From Micromonospora halotolerans (lineage in GTDB: Bacteria; Actinomycetota; Actinomycetes; Mycobacteriales; Micromonosporaceae): 64,000 nt of DNA. The notes under the pieces were generated by a model. It worked only from the letters and a program-made list of their open reading frames with translations. It was not told the DNA's origin and searched no databases. Every line of letters starts with the position of its first letter. Positions within the stretch are counted from its first letter, which is position 1. The stretch lies in contig NZ_CP134876.1 in assembly GCF_032108445.1 (NCBI RefSeq), positions 4,712,001-4,776,000 on the forward strand. The letters are read 5' to 3'. The translations under genes were made by a program, and so were the position numbers. Positions 15,488-23,294 of the stretch are shown here, piece by piece.

Positions 15488-16537
15488 TCAGGGGCGGGTG
15501 CTGTCCCGGCGGACGACGGACCACGAGGCCCGCCGGGGGTCCGGTTCCCGCCCGAGCGCCACCTGCGCGCACGCCGCGCCCTGCTCGCGCAGTGACTGCG
15601 CGACCGTCGTCAGCCGCAGCTGTGCCGCGACCGCGGCGTCATCCCACCCGGTCACCGCCACCTCGTCGGGGACGACCCGACCGGCCGCGCGGGCCGCCCG
15701 GATCACGCCGGCAGCCTGCTGGTCGCTCATCGCCGCGATCGCGTCGGGCGGCTCGGGGGAGGCCAGCAGGGTCGCGGCGATCCGCTCGGCCTCGCCCGCG
15801 TCGTTGCGGGCGCACACCCCGACGACGACGTCGCCCCAGGCGATGCCGGCGTCCTCGGCCGCCTGCCGGTAGCCCTCCAGCCGCTCGCGGGTCACCGGAA
15901 ACAGGACGTCGCGGATGTCCCCGCCACCGGTGATCGTGCTGACCCGGTCCCGGGACAGCGGGAAGCTCACCAGCGCCGGACGCCTCGCGCCCGCGAACGC
16001 CACCGCGCCCACCGCACGCGCGGCCGCGCGGTTGTCGATGCTCACCAGTCCCAGCCCGCGCACCGCAGGTCCACCGTGGACCACCGCGGGGCGCTTGGTC
16101 GCGCGGACGGCCGCCAGGATCGGATCATCGTCGGCGGTGGTCCAGACGATGAACCCGTCGACGGCGGCGTCCGTGATGCGGGGGAGGTCGTCGGCGGCGC
16201 CCGTGACCGGCAGGATGGTCATGCCGTAACCGCGGCCCGCGCAGACGTCGGCGATCCCCGCCAGGAAGGACGCCGCCTCCGGATCCTCGAACGCGTAACT
16301 CAGGTGCTCGCCCATCACCACGCCGACCGTGCGGGTGCTGCCGCGGCGCAGCGACCGGGCGCTCGGGTCGGGCCCGGCGTATCCCAGCGCGTCCGCGGCG
16401 GCGAGCACCTTCGACCGGGCCCGCTGCGACACCCGCTCCGGTCGGTTGTACGTGTAGGAGGCGGTCATGACCGACACGCCGGCCAGTTCGGCCACCTGCG
16501 CGAGGGTCACCCGCTTCGAGCCGCCGGGCGCTTCCAC
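15488..16537 (-). CDS. LacI-family transcriptional regulator
   Basis: 349 residues. The N-terminal HTH (about 9-35) has VTLAQVAELAGVSVMTASYT, followed by the hinge helix region RSKVLAAADALGYAGPDPSA. A periplasmic-binding-like sensor domain with GVVMGEHLSYAFEDP follows, ending in the usual VAVTGWDDAAVAAQL. The divergent neighbour is an MFS transporter, with 38 bases between the starts. A GTGTA-N4-TACAC palindrome in that gap is a likely operator. The effector is unknown; the transporter is not a recognisable sugar permease. Confidence 0.9.
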   Translation of the reverse strand: MEAPGGSKRVTLAQVAELAGVSVMTASYTYNRPERVSQRARSKVLAAADALGYAGPDPSARSLRRGSTRTVGVVMGEHLSYAFEDPEAASFLAGIADVCAGRGYGMTILPVTGAADDLPRITDAAVDGFIVWTTADDDPILAAVRATKRPAVVHGGPAVRGLGLVSIDNRAAARAVGAVAFAGARRPALVSFPLSRDRVSTITGGGDIRDVLFPVTRERLEGYRQAAEDAGIAWGDVVVGVCARNDAGEAERIAATLLASPEPPDAIAAMSDQQAAGVIRAARAAGRVVPDEVAVTGWDDAAVAAQLRLTTVAQSLREQGAACAQVALGREPDPRRASWSVVRRDSTRP

Positions 16538-16558
16538 GATGCCACCCTAACCGGCCGC

Positions 16559-16572
16559 GTGTATCGTTACAC
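16559..16572. promoter_or_regulatory. GTGTA-TCGT-TACAC operator candidate
   Basis: A perfect 5-bp inverted repeat with a 4-base centre, three bases before the ATG of the MFS gene and 22 bases before the LacI start. LacI-family operators are palindromic, though usually with a central CG; a bound repressor would block both genes. Assignment is by position. Confidence 0.45.
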
Positions 16573-16575
16573 AAC

Positions 16576-17829
16576 ATGACGCGGACACCGGTCGCCTCGC
16601 CACGACGTCTCACCGTCTCGGCATACGTGGCGTTCGCCGCCTTCGGCTCGTTCTGGGGAGTCTGGGGCGCCTCCGTGCCGCGGATCCAGCAGCAGGCCGG
16701 CATCGGGGCGGGCCAGCTCGGCTTCGCGCTGCTGTTCGTGGGCGCCGGCGCCCTCCCGGCCATGCTGCTGGCGGGCAGGGCGCTCGATCGATGGGGCCTG
16801 CGGGTCGCGGCCGTGCTCATCGGCGCCCTCGGCGGTGTCGGCGCCGGGTTGGCCCTGACCGCAGTGAACCTGACGAGTCTCTGCGCCGGGTTGGCCCTCG
16901 TCGGCGCCACCAGCGGAGCGGCCGACGTGTCGATGAACGCGGTCGCCGGTCGGGCCGAGAAGATCGCGGGCCGGCCCGTCATCACCCGCGCCCACGGCGT
17001 CTTCTCCAGCCTGGTGGTTCTCGCCAGCCTGGCCACCGGCCTGGCGTCCGGCGCGTCGCTGCCGCTCGGGCTCCCGTTCCTCGCCGTCGCCGCGCTCGCG
17101 CTGGCGGCCGGCGCCGCCCTGTTCACCACGCTGCCCGCCGGGGCCGTGGCCGAGGCGCGCGATTCCGTGGGGGCGGCGGACCCCGCCCCGAGCGGTCGGT
17201 GGAGGGTGCTGCCGTTCCTGCTCATCGGGGTGCTGGGCGCGCTCGCGTTCGCCAGCGAGAACGCGCACCAGAGTTGGAGCGCGGTCTTCGTCCACGACGA
17301 ACTCCAGGCAGGTGTGGGGCTGAGCGCCGTCGCACCCGCCCTCTTCGCCGGCACGGTCGCGATCACGCGGTTCGCCGCCGGAGGCCTCAAGGCCGCCCAC
17401 GCTCCCGCCGTTCTGCTCGTCGGCGCCTCGGCCGCCGCGGCCGGCACCGCGCTCGTCGCCGCCGCGCCCACTCTGGTCGTCGCCGGGCTGGGGCTGGCGT
17501 CAGCCGCCGCCGGGACCGCGGTGCTGTTCCCGACCCTCATCGGGCTCGTGTCGCGCCACGTCGACGAGTCCCACCGGGGCCGCGCGACGGCCGTCGTCAC
17601 GACCGTGTCCTACCTCGGGTTCCTCGTCGGTCCCGGGTACGTCGGACTCTGGGCCGAAGCGGTGGGACTGCGCGGCGCCATGGCCGCCGTCGCGGGCCTC
17701 GCGGCCGGCCTGTTCCTCCTGACGCCGGCAGTGCTGCGCCTCAGCGGCATGGGCCGACCCGCGCGACCCCGTGTGGTGAAGGACGCCGAGCAGGCGGCGG
17801 CCCGGCAGCCGTCGGCGCGGGGAGCGTGA
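16576..17829 (+). CDS. MFS transporter
   Basis: 417 residues, about twelve membrane helices. Helix 1 begins VSAYVAFAAFGSFWGVWGAS, and the A-motif region between helices 2 and 3 reads AGRALDRWGLR. It belongs to the general MFS_1 group similar to YbjJ-type permeases. No ribosome site precedes the ATG and the gap is very short, so the message may be leaderless. Likely repressed by the divergent LacI protein through the palindrome just upstream. Substrate unknown. Confidence 0.87.
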   Translation: MTRTPVASPRRLTVSAYVAFAAFGSFWGVWGASVPRIQQQAGIGAGQLGFALLFVGAGALPAMLLAGRALDRWGLRVAAVLIGALGGVGAGLALTAVNLTSLCAGLALVGATSGAADVSMNAVAGRAEKIAGRPVITRAHGVFSSLVVLASLATGLASGASLPLGLPFLAVAALALAAGAALFTTLPAGAVAEARDSVGAADPAPSGRWRVLPFLLIGVLGALAFASENAHQSWSAVFVHDELQAGVGLSAVAPALFAGTVAITRFAAGGLKAAHAPAVLLVGASAAAAGTALVAAAPTLVVAGLGLASAAAGTAVLFPTLIGLVSRHVDESHRGRATAVVTTVSYLGFLVGPGYVGLWAEAVGLRGAMAAVAGLAAGLFLLTPAVLRLSGMGRPARPRVVKDAEQAAARQPSARGA

Positions 17830-17847
17830 CCGCCTCCGTCGAGGGGT

Positions 17848-18780
17848 TCAGCCCAGGCCGAACAGGGCGGCCGCGTTGCCCCAGCAGACCGCCCGCAGCC
17901 AGTCGTCGCCCAGGTCGAGCCGGGCCAGCGCGTCGAGCTGCTCCGCGTACGGGTAGGGGATGTTCGGGAAGTCGCTGCCGAGCAGCACCTTGCCGGCCAG
18001 CCCCAGCTCCCGCAGCCGCGGCAGCTCCGCCGCCGGGAACGGCACGAACCGGTCGAAGAACGAGGTGAACGCCATCGTCGTGTCCAACCGCACGTGCCGG
18101 TACCGCTCGGCCAGGTCCAGGAAGGCCGCATAGTCCGGCGCGCCGAGGTGGGCCACGACCGCGGCCAGCCCGGGGTGCCGGGCCAGCAGCGCGGCGAACG
18201 ACGCCGGACCGGTGTGCGCCGTGCCGACCGGGGCGTGCCCGGCGTGCACCACCACCGGCACGCCGGCCTCGGCCAGCAGCCCCCACACGTCGTCCAGCGC
18301 CGGGTCGGTCGGCGCGAAGCCGCCCACCTGGACGTGCACCTTGAACACCCGGGCGCCGGCCGCGAGGGCGTCCGCCACGTAGCGCGCGGCCGCCGCCTCC
18401 GGGAAGAAGGTCGCCGAGGGCAGACAACCCGGGGTACGCGCCGCGAAGTCCAACGTCCAGCTGTTCAGCGACTCGGCCATGCCGGGCCGGTGCGGGTACG
18501 CCAGCGCGCTGAACACCCGCACGCCGAGCCGGCGCAGGTGCGCCACCCGCGCCTCGTCGTCCCACCGGTACCGGATCGGCCACTCGGTGCCGACTAGCGG
18601 CCCGGCCGCGTCGAAGTACGCCCACACCTTGCGCAGCATCCGGGGCGGCAGGAAGTGGGTGTGCACGTCGGCGAGCCCGGGCAACCCGAGCCGCCCCCAG
18701 AACTCCGGCACCGCCGCGTCCTGCGCCGGCGGCCGGCTGTGGTCCGCCGGCCCCGTGCCATCGTCAAGCAGGTCCGTCAC
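17848..18780 (-). CDS. Amidohydrolase-2 family metal-dependent hydrolase
   Basis: 310 residues, TIM-barrel amidohydrolase of the ACMSD/decarboxylase-like group. Metal-ligand motifs in order are DVHTHFLPP (HxH), KVHVQ, VVVHAGHAP, AHLGAPD and the terminal GSDFPN aspartate. The start GTG overlaps the stop of the upstream gene (GTGA), so it is the second gene of a coupled pair behind the YdjM-like membrane protein. The substrate cannot be told; the group covers aromatic acid decarboxylases and lactone or amide hydrolases. Confidence 0.85.
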   Translation of the reverse strand: MTDLLDDGTGPADHSRPPAQDAAVPEFWGRLGLPGLADVHTHFLPPRMLRKVWAYFDAAGPLVGTEWPIRYRWDDEARVAHLRRLGVRVFSALAYPHRPGMAESLNSWTLDFAARTPGCLPSATFFPEAAAARYVADALAAGARVFKVHVQVGGFAPTDPALDDVWGLLAEAGVPVVVHAGHAPVGTAHTGPASFAALLARHPGLAAVVAHLGAPDYAAFLDLAERYRHVRLDTTMAFTSFFDRFVPFPAAELPRLRELGLAGKVLLGSDFPNIPYPYAEQLDALARLDLGDDWLRAVCWGNAAALFGLG

Positions 18781-19586
18781 ACCTCGATGTTGAAGCGGTG
18801 CAGCACCGAGGGCGCGACCAGCCCCACCGCGGCCAGCACGGAGAGCACGGTCAGCGCCGCGCGCAGCACGATCGTCTCGGCCTTGCTGCCGGTGCGCAGC
18901 GCGATGCCGTTGGGCAGCCCGACCATCGTCCACATCCGCCGCTTGATCGGGATGGGCCAGAGGATCGGCACCCCCGCCTTGGTGATCATGTCGCCGAGGA
19001 TGTGCACGAAGCAGCCCACCCCGACCGCCGTGCCGATGAGGGGATAACCACGGTCGCCGGGCAGGTTGGCGAAGGTGAACCAGGCTGCGGCCGCCGACAA
19101 CAGGGTGACGACCACCCAGCCGGCCCGCTCGGCCCACTCGTCGAAGAGCCCGCGCAGCGCCAGACCGATCATGAAGAAGAGGATGCTGACCACCGCCCAC
19201 TTGCCGTACGCGGCGCAGAGCGCGGTGGTGCCCCAACCGACCAGCAGCGTGAACGGGATGGTGTGGGTCAGCGTCCGGTGCCCGTTGTTGCGGCGCGGGT
19301 CCCTGCTCAGCTTGGTCGTGTAGTAGACGCCCAGCGAGATCTTCTCCATCACCTCGGCGATGAAGAGGCTGAACACGCCGAAGGTCCGGGCCACCGTGGC
19401 GCCACCCTGGTTGCGGGTCACCTTGCCGGACAGGTCGAGGTCGGGGAAGAGCGCCCCGCCCGCGCAGACCGCGGTGCCGACCGCCAGTGCGAGCGGCGTC
19501 TGGTGGTAGTCGGCGAACTGGTCCAGCGCCCAGGAGCCGGTCAGCCACACCGCCGCGCCGGACAGCGCGTGGGATGGTCCCATCAT
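18777..19586 (-). CDS. YdjM/DUF457-like inner-membrane metal-dependent hydrolase
   Basis: 269 residues with about six hydrophobic segments. The family motifs are SHALSGAAVW at the N-terminus, LFPDLDLSG, HRTLTHTIPFT and HILGDMITKAG. Their His/Asp residues form the putative metal site of the YdjM (LexA-regulated, membrane-bound hydrolase) family. Two adjacent ATGs (19586 and 19583) could start it. It is coupled to the amidohydrolase by a 4-base overlap. A palindrome AACTAC-N6-GTAGTT sits 36 bases upstream. Biochemical activity in this family is not established. Confidence 0.85.
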   Translation of the reverse strand: MMGPSHALSGAAVWLTGSWALDQFADYHQTPLALAVGTAVCAGGALFPDLDLSGKVTRNQGGATVARTFGVFSLFIAEVMEKISLGVYYTTKLSRDPRRNNGHRTLTHTIPFTLLVGWGTTALCAAYGKWAVVSILFFMIGLALRGLFDEWAERAGWVVVTLLSAAAAWFTFANLPGDRGYPLIGTAVGVGCFVHILGDMITKAGVPILWPIPIKRRMWTMVGLPNGIALRTGSKAETIVLRAALTVLSVLAAVGLVAPSVLHRFNIEV

Positions 19587-19621
19587 CTCGGCTCGCCCTC
19601 CCCAGAGATCTTGATCGACAA

Positions 19622-19639
19622 AACTACGCCACTGTAGTT
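19622..19639. promoter_or_regulatory. AACTAC-N6-GTAGTT palindrome
   Basis: A perfect 6-bp inverted repeat with a 6-base spacer in a local AT-rich patch upstream of the YdjM-like gene. The position fits an operator at that promoter; I do not recognise the protein that would bind it. Confidence 0.4.
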
Positions 19640-19785
19640 AGCCATCGGGTCGCGGGGCATCACCCGGACGGTCCACTGGGGAGAGGGTCCCGGGACGGCC
19701 GGCGGGCGCCGCCGGATCACCAGGAAGTATGTCGTTCCGGCCGCGCGGGGCCGGGGCATCTGTCGGTGATGAGACGTCGGGGTTG

Positions 19786-21762
19786 TCAGCCGGCCGCGTG
19801 GGTGGCCCGGCCCGACCGGAAGCTGTCCCGGATCAGCGCGAGCTGCCCGGCCGCGGCGGACCAGTCGGCGTCGGAGGTGGTCCACCCGAGCGTCCATCCG
19901 CCGGCGTCGCCGGGCAGCACCCGCAGCGTGTGCATCCGCTCCCCGTACGGGGCGGCCCAGCGGCACTCCCATTCTGCGCCGCCGCCGGCGGCCATCAGCC
20001 GCACCCTCTGGTAGCCGGGCAGCCGGCCGTCGGTGGTCAGCTCCCGCTCGGCCGTCCGCAACTGGCCCAGCGGATCACCACCCGGGTAGGGCTCGACGCC
20101 GAGGATCCGCCGGGTGGCGGGGTCTTGGAAGCACGTGGTGCTGCCGGACCTCAGCTCAAGCCAACCGGCCGGTACCGCGACCCGGAAGCCGGCGGAGTCG
20201 GCGTACCAGATCCAGCCGGCCGGGAGGTTGAGCGCCGCGTCGGCGGGCGGCGAGCCGGCCCGCACGGGGTTGCCCGCGGCGTCGGGCCGGATGCACGGGA
20301 ACGGCGGCGGGGGAACGCCGGGCGGCGGGCCGGGAGGGTGCCCCCACGGTTCGCCCGGCGCCTCGCCGCGTGGGTTGCCGGTCTGCGGCCCGTCGTGGTC
20401 GTCGGTGACCGCGAGTGCGGTGCCGATCCCCGTCGCCACGGCGAGCGCGGCGGCCGCCGCCGCCAGGGCCCCGCGCCGCATCGCCGCCCGGCGCCGCCGG
20501 CTCGGGTACTTCCCGCTCCCGCCCGGGGCTGGCGCGCCGTCCACCGCGTCGCCGCCGGCGGGGGTGCCGCCCGCACCGCCGGTGGGGCCGGGCGTGCCGG
20601 TCGCCCCGCCGGTGTGCGCCGGCTCGCCGGGCGCGCCCGCGCCGGGCCGTGCCGGGCTGTCCGGGGAGCCGAGGTGGCGCGCGGCCAGCGGCAGCGTGTC
20701 GCCGCCGTGCGGTCCGGCCGGCGGCGCCCACTCGCTGCGGCGCGCGGCCCGGCTCCACTCGCGGGCGGCGGCGGCCGGCGGCATCACGTCCGGGTAGCCG
20801 CGCTCCGGCGGTGGCACGGCGGTCGCGCCGCCGCTGTCCCAGCCCGGCCCGGCGGCCGTGCGGGACGTGCCGTCGCCGGCCCGGCCCGGTCCGCGGGCGG
20901 GTGGTGCGGGCGCGGCGCCGGCGACCGGCCAGCCGGGCACGTCGACGGTCGGCGCGGTGGCGGCGGCCAGCAGGCGGGCCGCGTCGTCGGGGCCGAGCCG
21001 GTGCCGAGGATCGCGGCGCAGCAGACCGACCAGCACCGGCGCCAGCGGGCCGGCGTGCGGCGCCGGGTCCGGTGGCTGGCTGGCCAGCGCGGCCAGCGTG
21101 GCCATGGCGGTGCTGCGGGCGTACGGGGACCGGCCCTCCACGGCCGCGTGCAGGGTGGCGCCCAGCGACCAGAGGTCGGCCTCGACGCTGGACACTCCCT
21201 CGGCGGCCCGCTCCTGGGCCACGTACTGGGGTGAGCCGAGGACCAAGCCGGGGCGAGTCATCATCCCGTCGCCGCCGTCGAAGACCGCCAGCCCGAAGTC
21301 GGTGAGCAGCACCCGGCCGTCACTGGCCAGCAGCACGTTGGCGGGCTTCACGTCCCGGTGCAGCACGCCCGCCTCGTGCGCGGCGCGCAGCGCGGCCAGC
21401 ACCGCCAGCCCGATCCCGGCGGCCCGGCGCGGGTCCACCGGCCCGTCCGAGTCGATGATCTCCTGCAGCGACCGGGACGGGACGTACTCCATCACCAGCC
21501 ACGGGTCGCCGTCGACCCGGACCACGTCATAGACCCGGACCACGTTGGGGTGGCTGAGCCGGGCGGTCGCGCGCGCCTCGCGCAGGGTCCGGCCGCGCAC
21601 CTCGTCGCGTTCGTGCGCGGCGAGCCAGCCCGGTGGCACCACCTGCTTCACCGCCACCTCGCGGTGCAGCATCTCGTCCCGGGCCCGCCAGACCCGACCC
21701 ATCCCGCCGCGTCCGACCAGGTCGAGCAGGCGGTACCGGCCGGCGATCACTACCTGCTGCAC
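19786..21762 (-). CDS. Membrane-anchored serine/threonine protein kinase (PknB-type)
   Basis: 658 residues. The kinase domain (about 10-270) has glycine loop VGRGGMGRVW, catalytic Lys39 (VAVK), HRDVKPANVLL (Asp137) and DFG (155-157). A long Pro/Gly-rich linker follows, then one membrane helix after a basic run (AALAVATGIGTALAVT region), then about 200 extracytoplasmic residues with no PASTA repeats. GTG 21762 has GAGGAG four bases upstream and is preferred over GTG 21774, which lies on that site. No adjacent substrate is obvious. The unusual outer domain probably senses an envelope signal (inference). Confidence 0.88.
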   Translation of the reverse strand: MQQVVIAGRYRLLDLVGRGGMGRVWRARDEMLHREVAVKQVVPPGWLAAHERDEVRGRTLREARATARLSHPNVVRVYDVVRVDGDPWLVMEYVPSRSLQEIIDSDGPVDPRRAAGIGLAVLAALRAAHEAGVLHRDVKPANVLLASDGRVLLTDFGLAVFDGGDGMMTRPGLVLGSPQYVAQERAAEGVSSVEADLWSLGATLHAAVEGRSPYARSTAMATLAALASQPPDPAPHAGPLAPVLVGLLRRDPRHRLGPDDAARLLAAATAPTVDVPGWPVAGAAPAPPARGPGRAGDGTSRTAAGPGWDSGGATAVPPPERGYPDVMPPAAAAREWSRAARRSEWAPPAGPHGGDTLPLAARHLGSPDSPARPGAGAPGEPAHTGGATGTPGPTGGAGGTPAGGDAVDGAPAPGGSGKYPSRRRRAAMRRGALAAAAAALAVATGIGTALAVTDDHDGPQTGNPRGEAPGEPWGHPPGPPPGVPPPPFPCIRPDAAGNPVRAGSPPADAALNLPAGWIWYADSAGFRVAVPAGWLELRSGSTTCFQDPATRRILGVEPYPGGDPLGQLRTAERELTTDGRLPGYQRVRLMAAGGGAEWECRWAAPYGERMHTLRVLPGDAGGWTLGWTTSDADWSAAAGQLALIRDSFRSGRATHAAG

Positions 21763-21837
21763 CGCACTCCTCACCGCTGGTCGATGTCCACAATAACCAA
21801 CGGATCGGACAACACCTATCCCCGGAGGGCGGCCCGC

Positions 21838-23163
21838 TCAGCTCGCGGCGCCGGCCAGCAGATTCCCCTCCGGGATGGCGATGGCGGGGCGACCACCGGC
21901 CAGCAGCGCCGACGCCCGGCGGGCCTGGAACGCGCCGTGTTCCCGCCGGGCGGCGGCGTAGCTGCCGGCGGTCCGGGCGGCGATGGCGGACCAGGCGTAG
22001 CGTTCGCCGACCACGGTGCGGGCCCGGCGGGCCACCCGGCGGGCGAAGACCTCGTCGCCGAGCAGCCGGTCGACCGCGCCGGCCAGCGCGTCCGGGTCGC
22101 CGTGCGGGAAGGTCACCCCGGTCACCCCGGGTTCGACGATCTCGGCCAGGCCGCCGGTCTCCGCCACCGCGAGGGGCGCGCCCGCGGCGGCCGCCTCCAG
22201 GGCGATCATGCCGAACGGCTCGTAGAGGCTGGGGACGACCGTCGCGTCGGTGGCGGCCAGGACGGCCGGGAGCTGGGTGGCGTCCAGGAAACCGGCGAAC
22301 CGGACCGTCTCGGCGAGGTGCAGCCGGTGCGCCTGGTCGACCAGCTCGTCCCGGTACGGGCCGTCGCCGGCGATCACCACCCGCAGGCCGGGGTGCCGGT
22401 CCCGCAGGTACGGCACGGCGTGCACCAGGTGCTGGACGCCCTTCTCGTACACCAGCCGGCCGGCGTACCCGACCAGCGGACCGTCGGCGGCGAACCGGGC
22501 GCGGGCGGCGGACACGGCCCGGGGGCGGGCGTGCCAGGCCCGGTCGTCCACCCCGTTGGGGACCACTTCGATCCGCCCGGCCGGCACGTCGAACAGCCGC
22601 CCCACCTGGTCGCGCATGTAGCCGGAGCAGGCGATCACCCGGGTCGAGGCGTTGCTCAGCCAGTGCTCGACGCCGTGGATGGTGCGGTTCATCTCCTCGG
22701 GCAGCCAGCCCTGGTGCCGGCCGGCCTCGGTGGCGTGGATGGTGGTGACCAGCGGCAGGTCCAGGTGCTCGGCCAGGGTGACGGCGGTGTGCGCGACCAG
22801 CCAGTCGTGGGCGTGGATGACGTCGTAGTCGCCGGACTCGGCGGCGCGCAGCGCGGCCCGGGTGAGGGTGTGGTTGAACGCCATGGTCCAGGCCAAAAGC
22901 GATCCGGTGGCCAGCGGGAACCGGACCGGGTCCTCGGCGGCCCGCAGGACGCGCACGCCCTCGGCGTACTCCTCCAGGGGGGCGCCCTCGGCGTGCCGGG
23001 TGACGACGGTGACCTCGTGGCCGGCGGCGGCCAGGGCGACGGAGAGCGCGTGCACGTGGCGGCCGAGGCCACCGACGAGCACGGGTGGGTACTCCCAGGA
23101 GAGGATCAGCACCCGCTGGCGCCGGGCGGGCTGGATGTCGATCACGTCGGCGTCAGCGGACAT
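21838..23163 (-). CDS. Family 4 glycosyltransferase
   Basis: 441 residues, GT-B fold. The N-terminal domain opens with LILSWEYPPVLVGGLGRHVH, typical of glycogen/sucrose-synthase-like GT4 enzymes. The C-terminal domain has VGYAGRLVYEKGVQHLV and the retaining-GT4 motif PSLYEPFGMIALEAAAAGAP (E-x7-E). AAGGGGG precedes the ATG at 23163. The gene follows the debranching-type gene on the same strand with a 131-base gap and lies near the GH63 gene, suggesting alpha-glucan or glucoside metabolism. The acceptor cannot be deduced. Confidence 0.88.
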   Translation of the reverse strand: MSADADVIDIQPARRQRVLILSWEYPPVLVGGLGRHVHALSVALAAAGHEVTVVTRHAEGAPLEEYAEGVRVLRAAEDPVRFPLATGSLLAWTMAFNHTLTRAALRAAESGDYDVIHAHDWLVAHTAVTLAEHLDLPLVTTIHATEAGRHQGWLPEEMNRTIHGVEHWLSNASTRVIACSGYMRDQVGRLFDVPAGRIEVVPNGVDDRAWHARPRAVSAARARFAADGPLVGYAGRLVYEKGVQHLVHAVPYLRDRHPGLRVVIAGDGPYRDELVDQAHRLHLAETVRFAGFLDATQLPAVLAATDATVVPSLYEPFGMIALEAAAAGAPLAVAETGGLAEIVEPGVTGVTFPHGDPDALAGAVDRLLGDEVFARRVARRARTVVGERYAWSAIAARTAGSYAAARREHGAFQARRASALLAGGRPAIAIPEGNLLAGAAS

Positions 23164-23294
23164 GCGGCCCCCTTTGAGTTGTGGTTCCCGCACCCGCCCG
23201 AGCGCACCGCGTCGGGCGCGTCGTGGGGTCGCAGCCCATCCTGCCCAGCGGTCGATAACCAGCGGCGACGCGCCGGTTGCCGGTGTGTAAAGCG

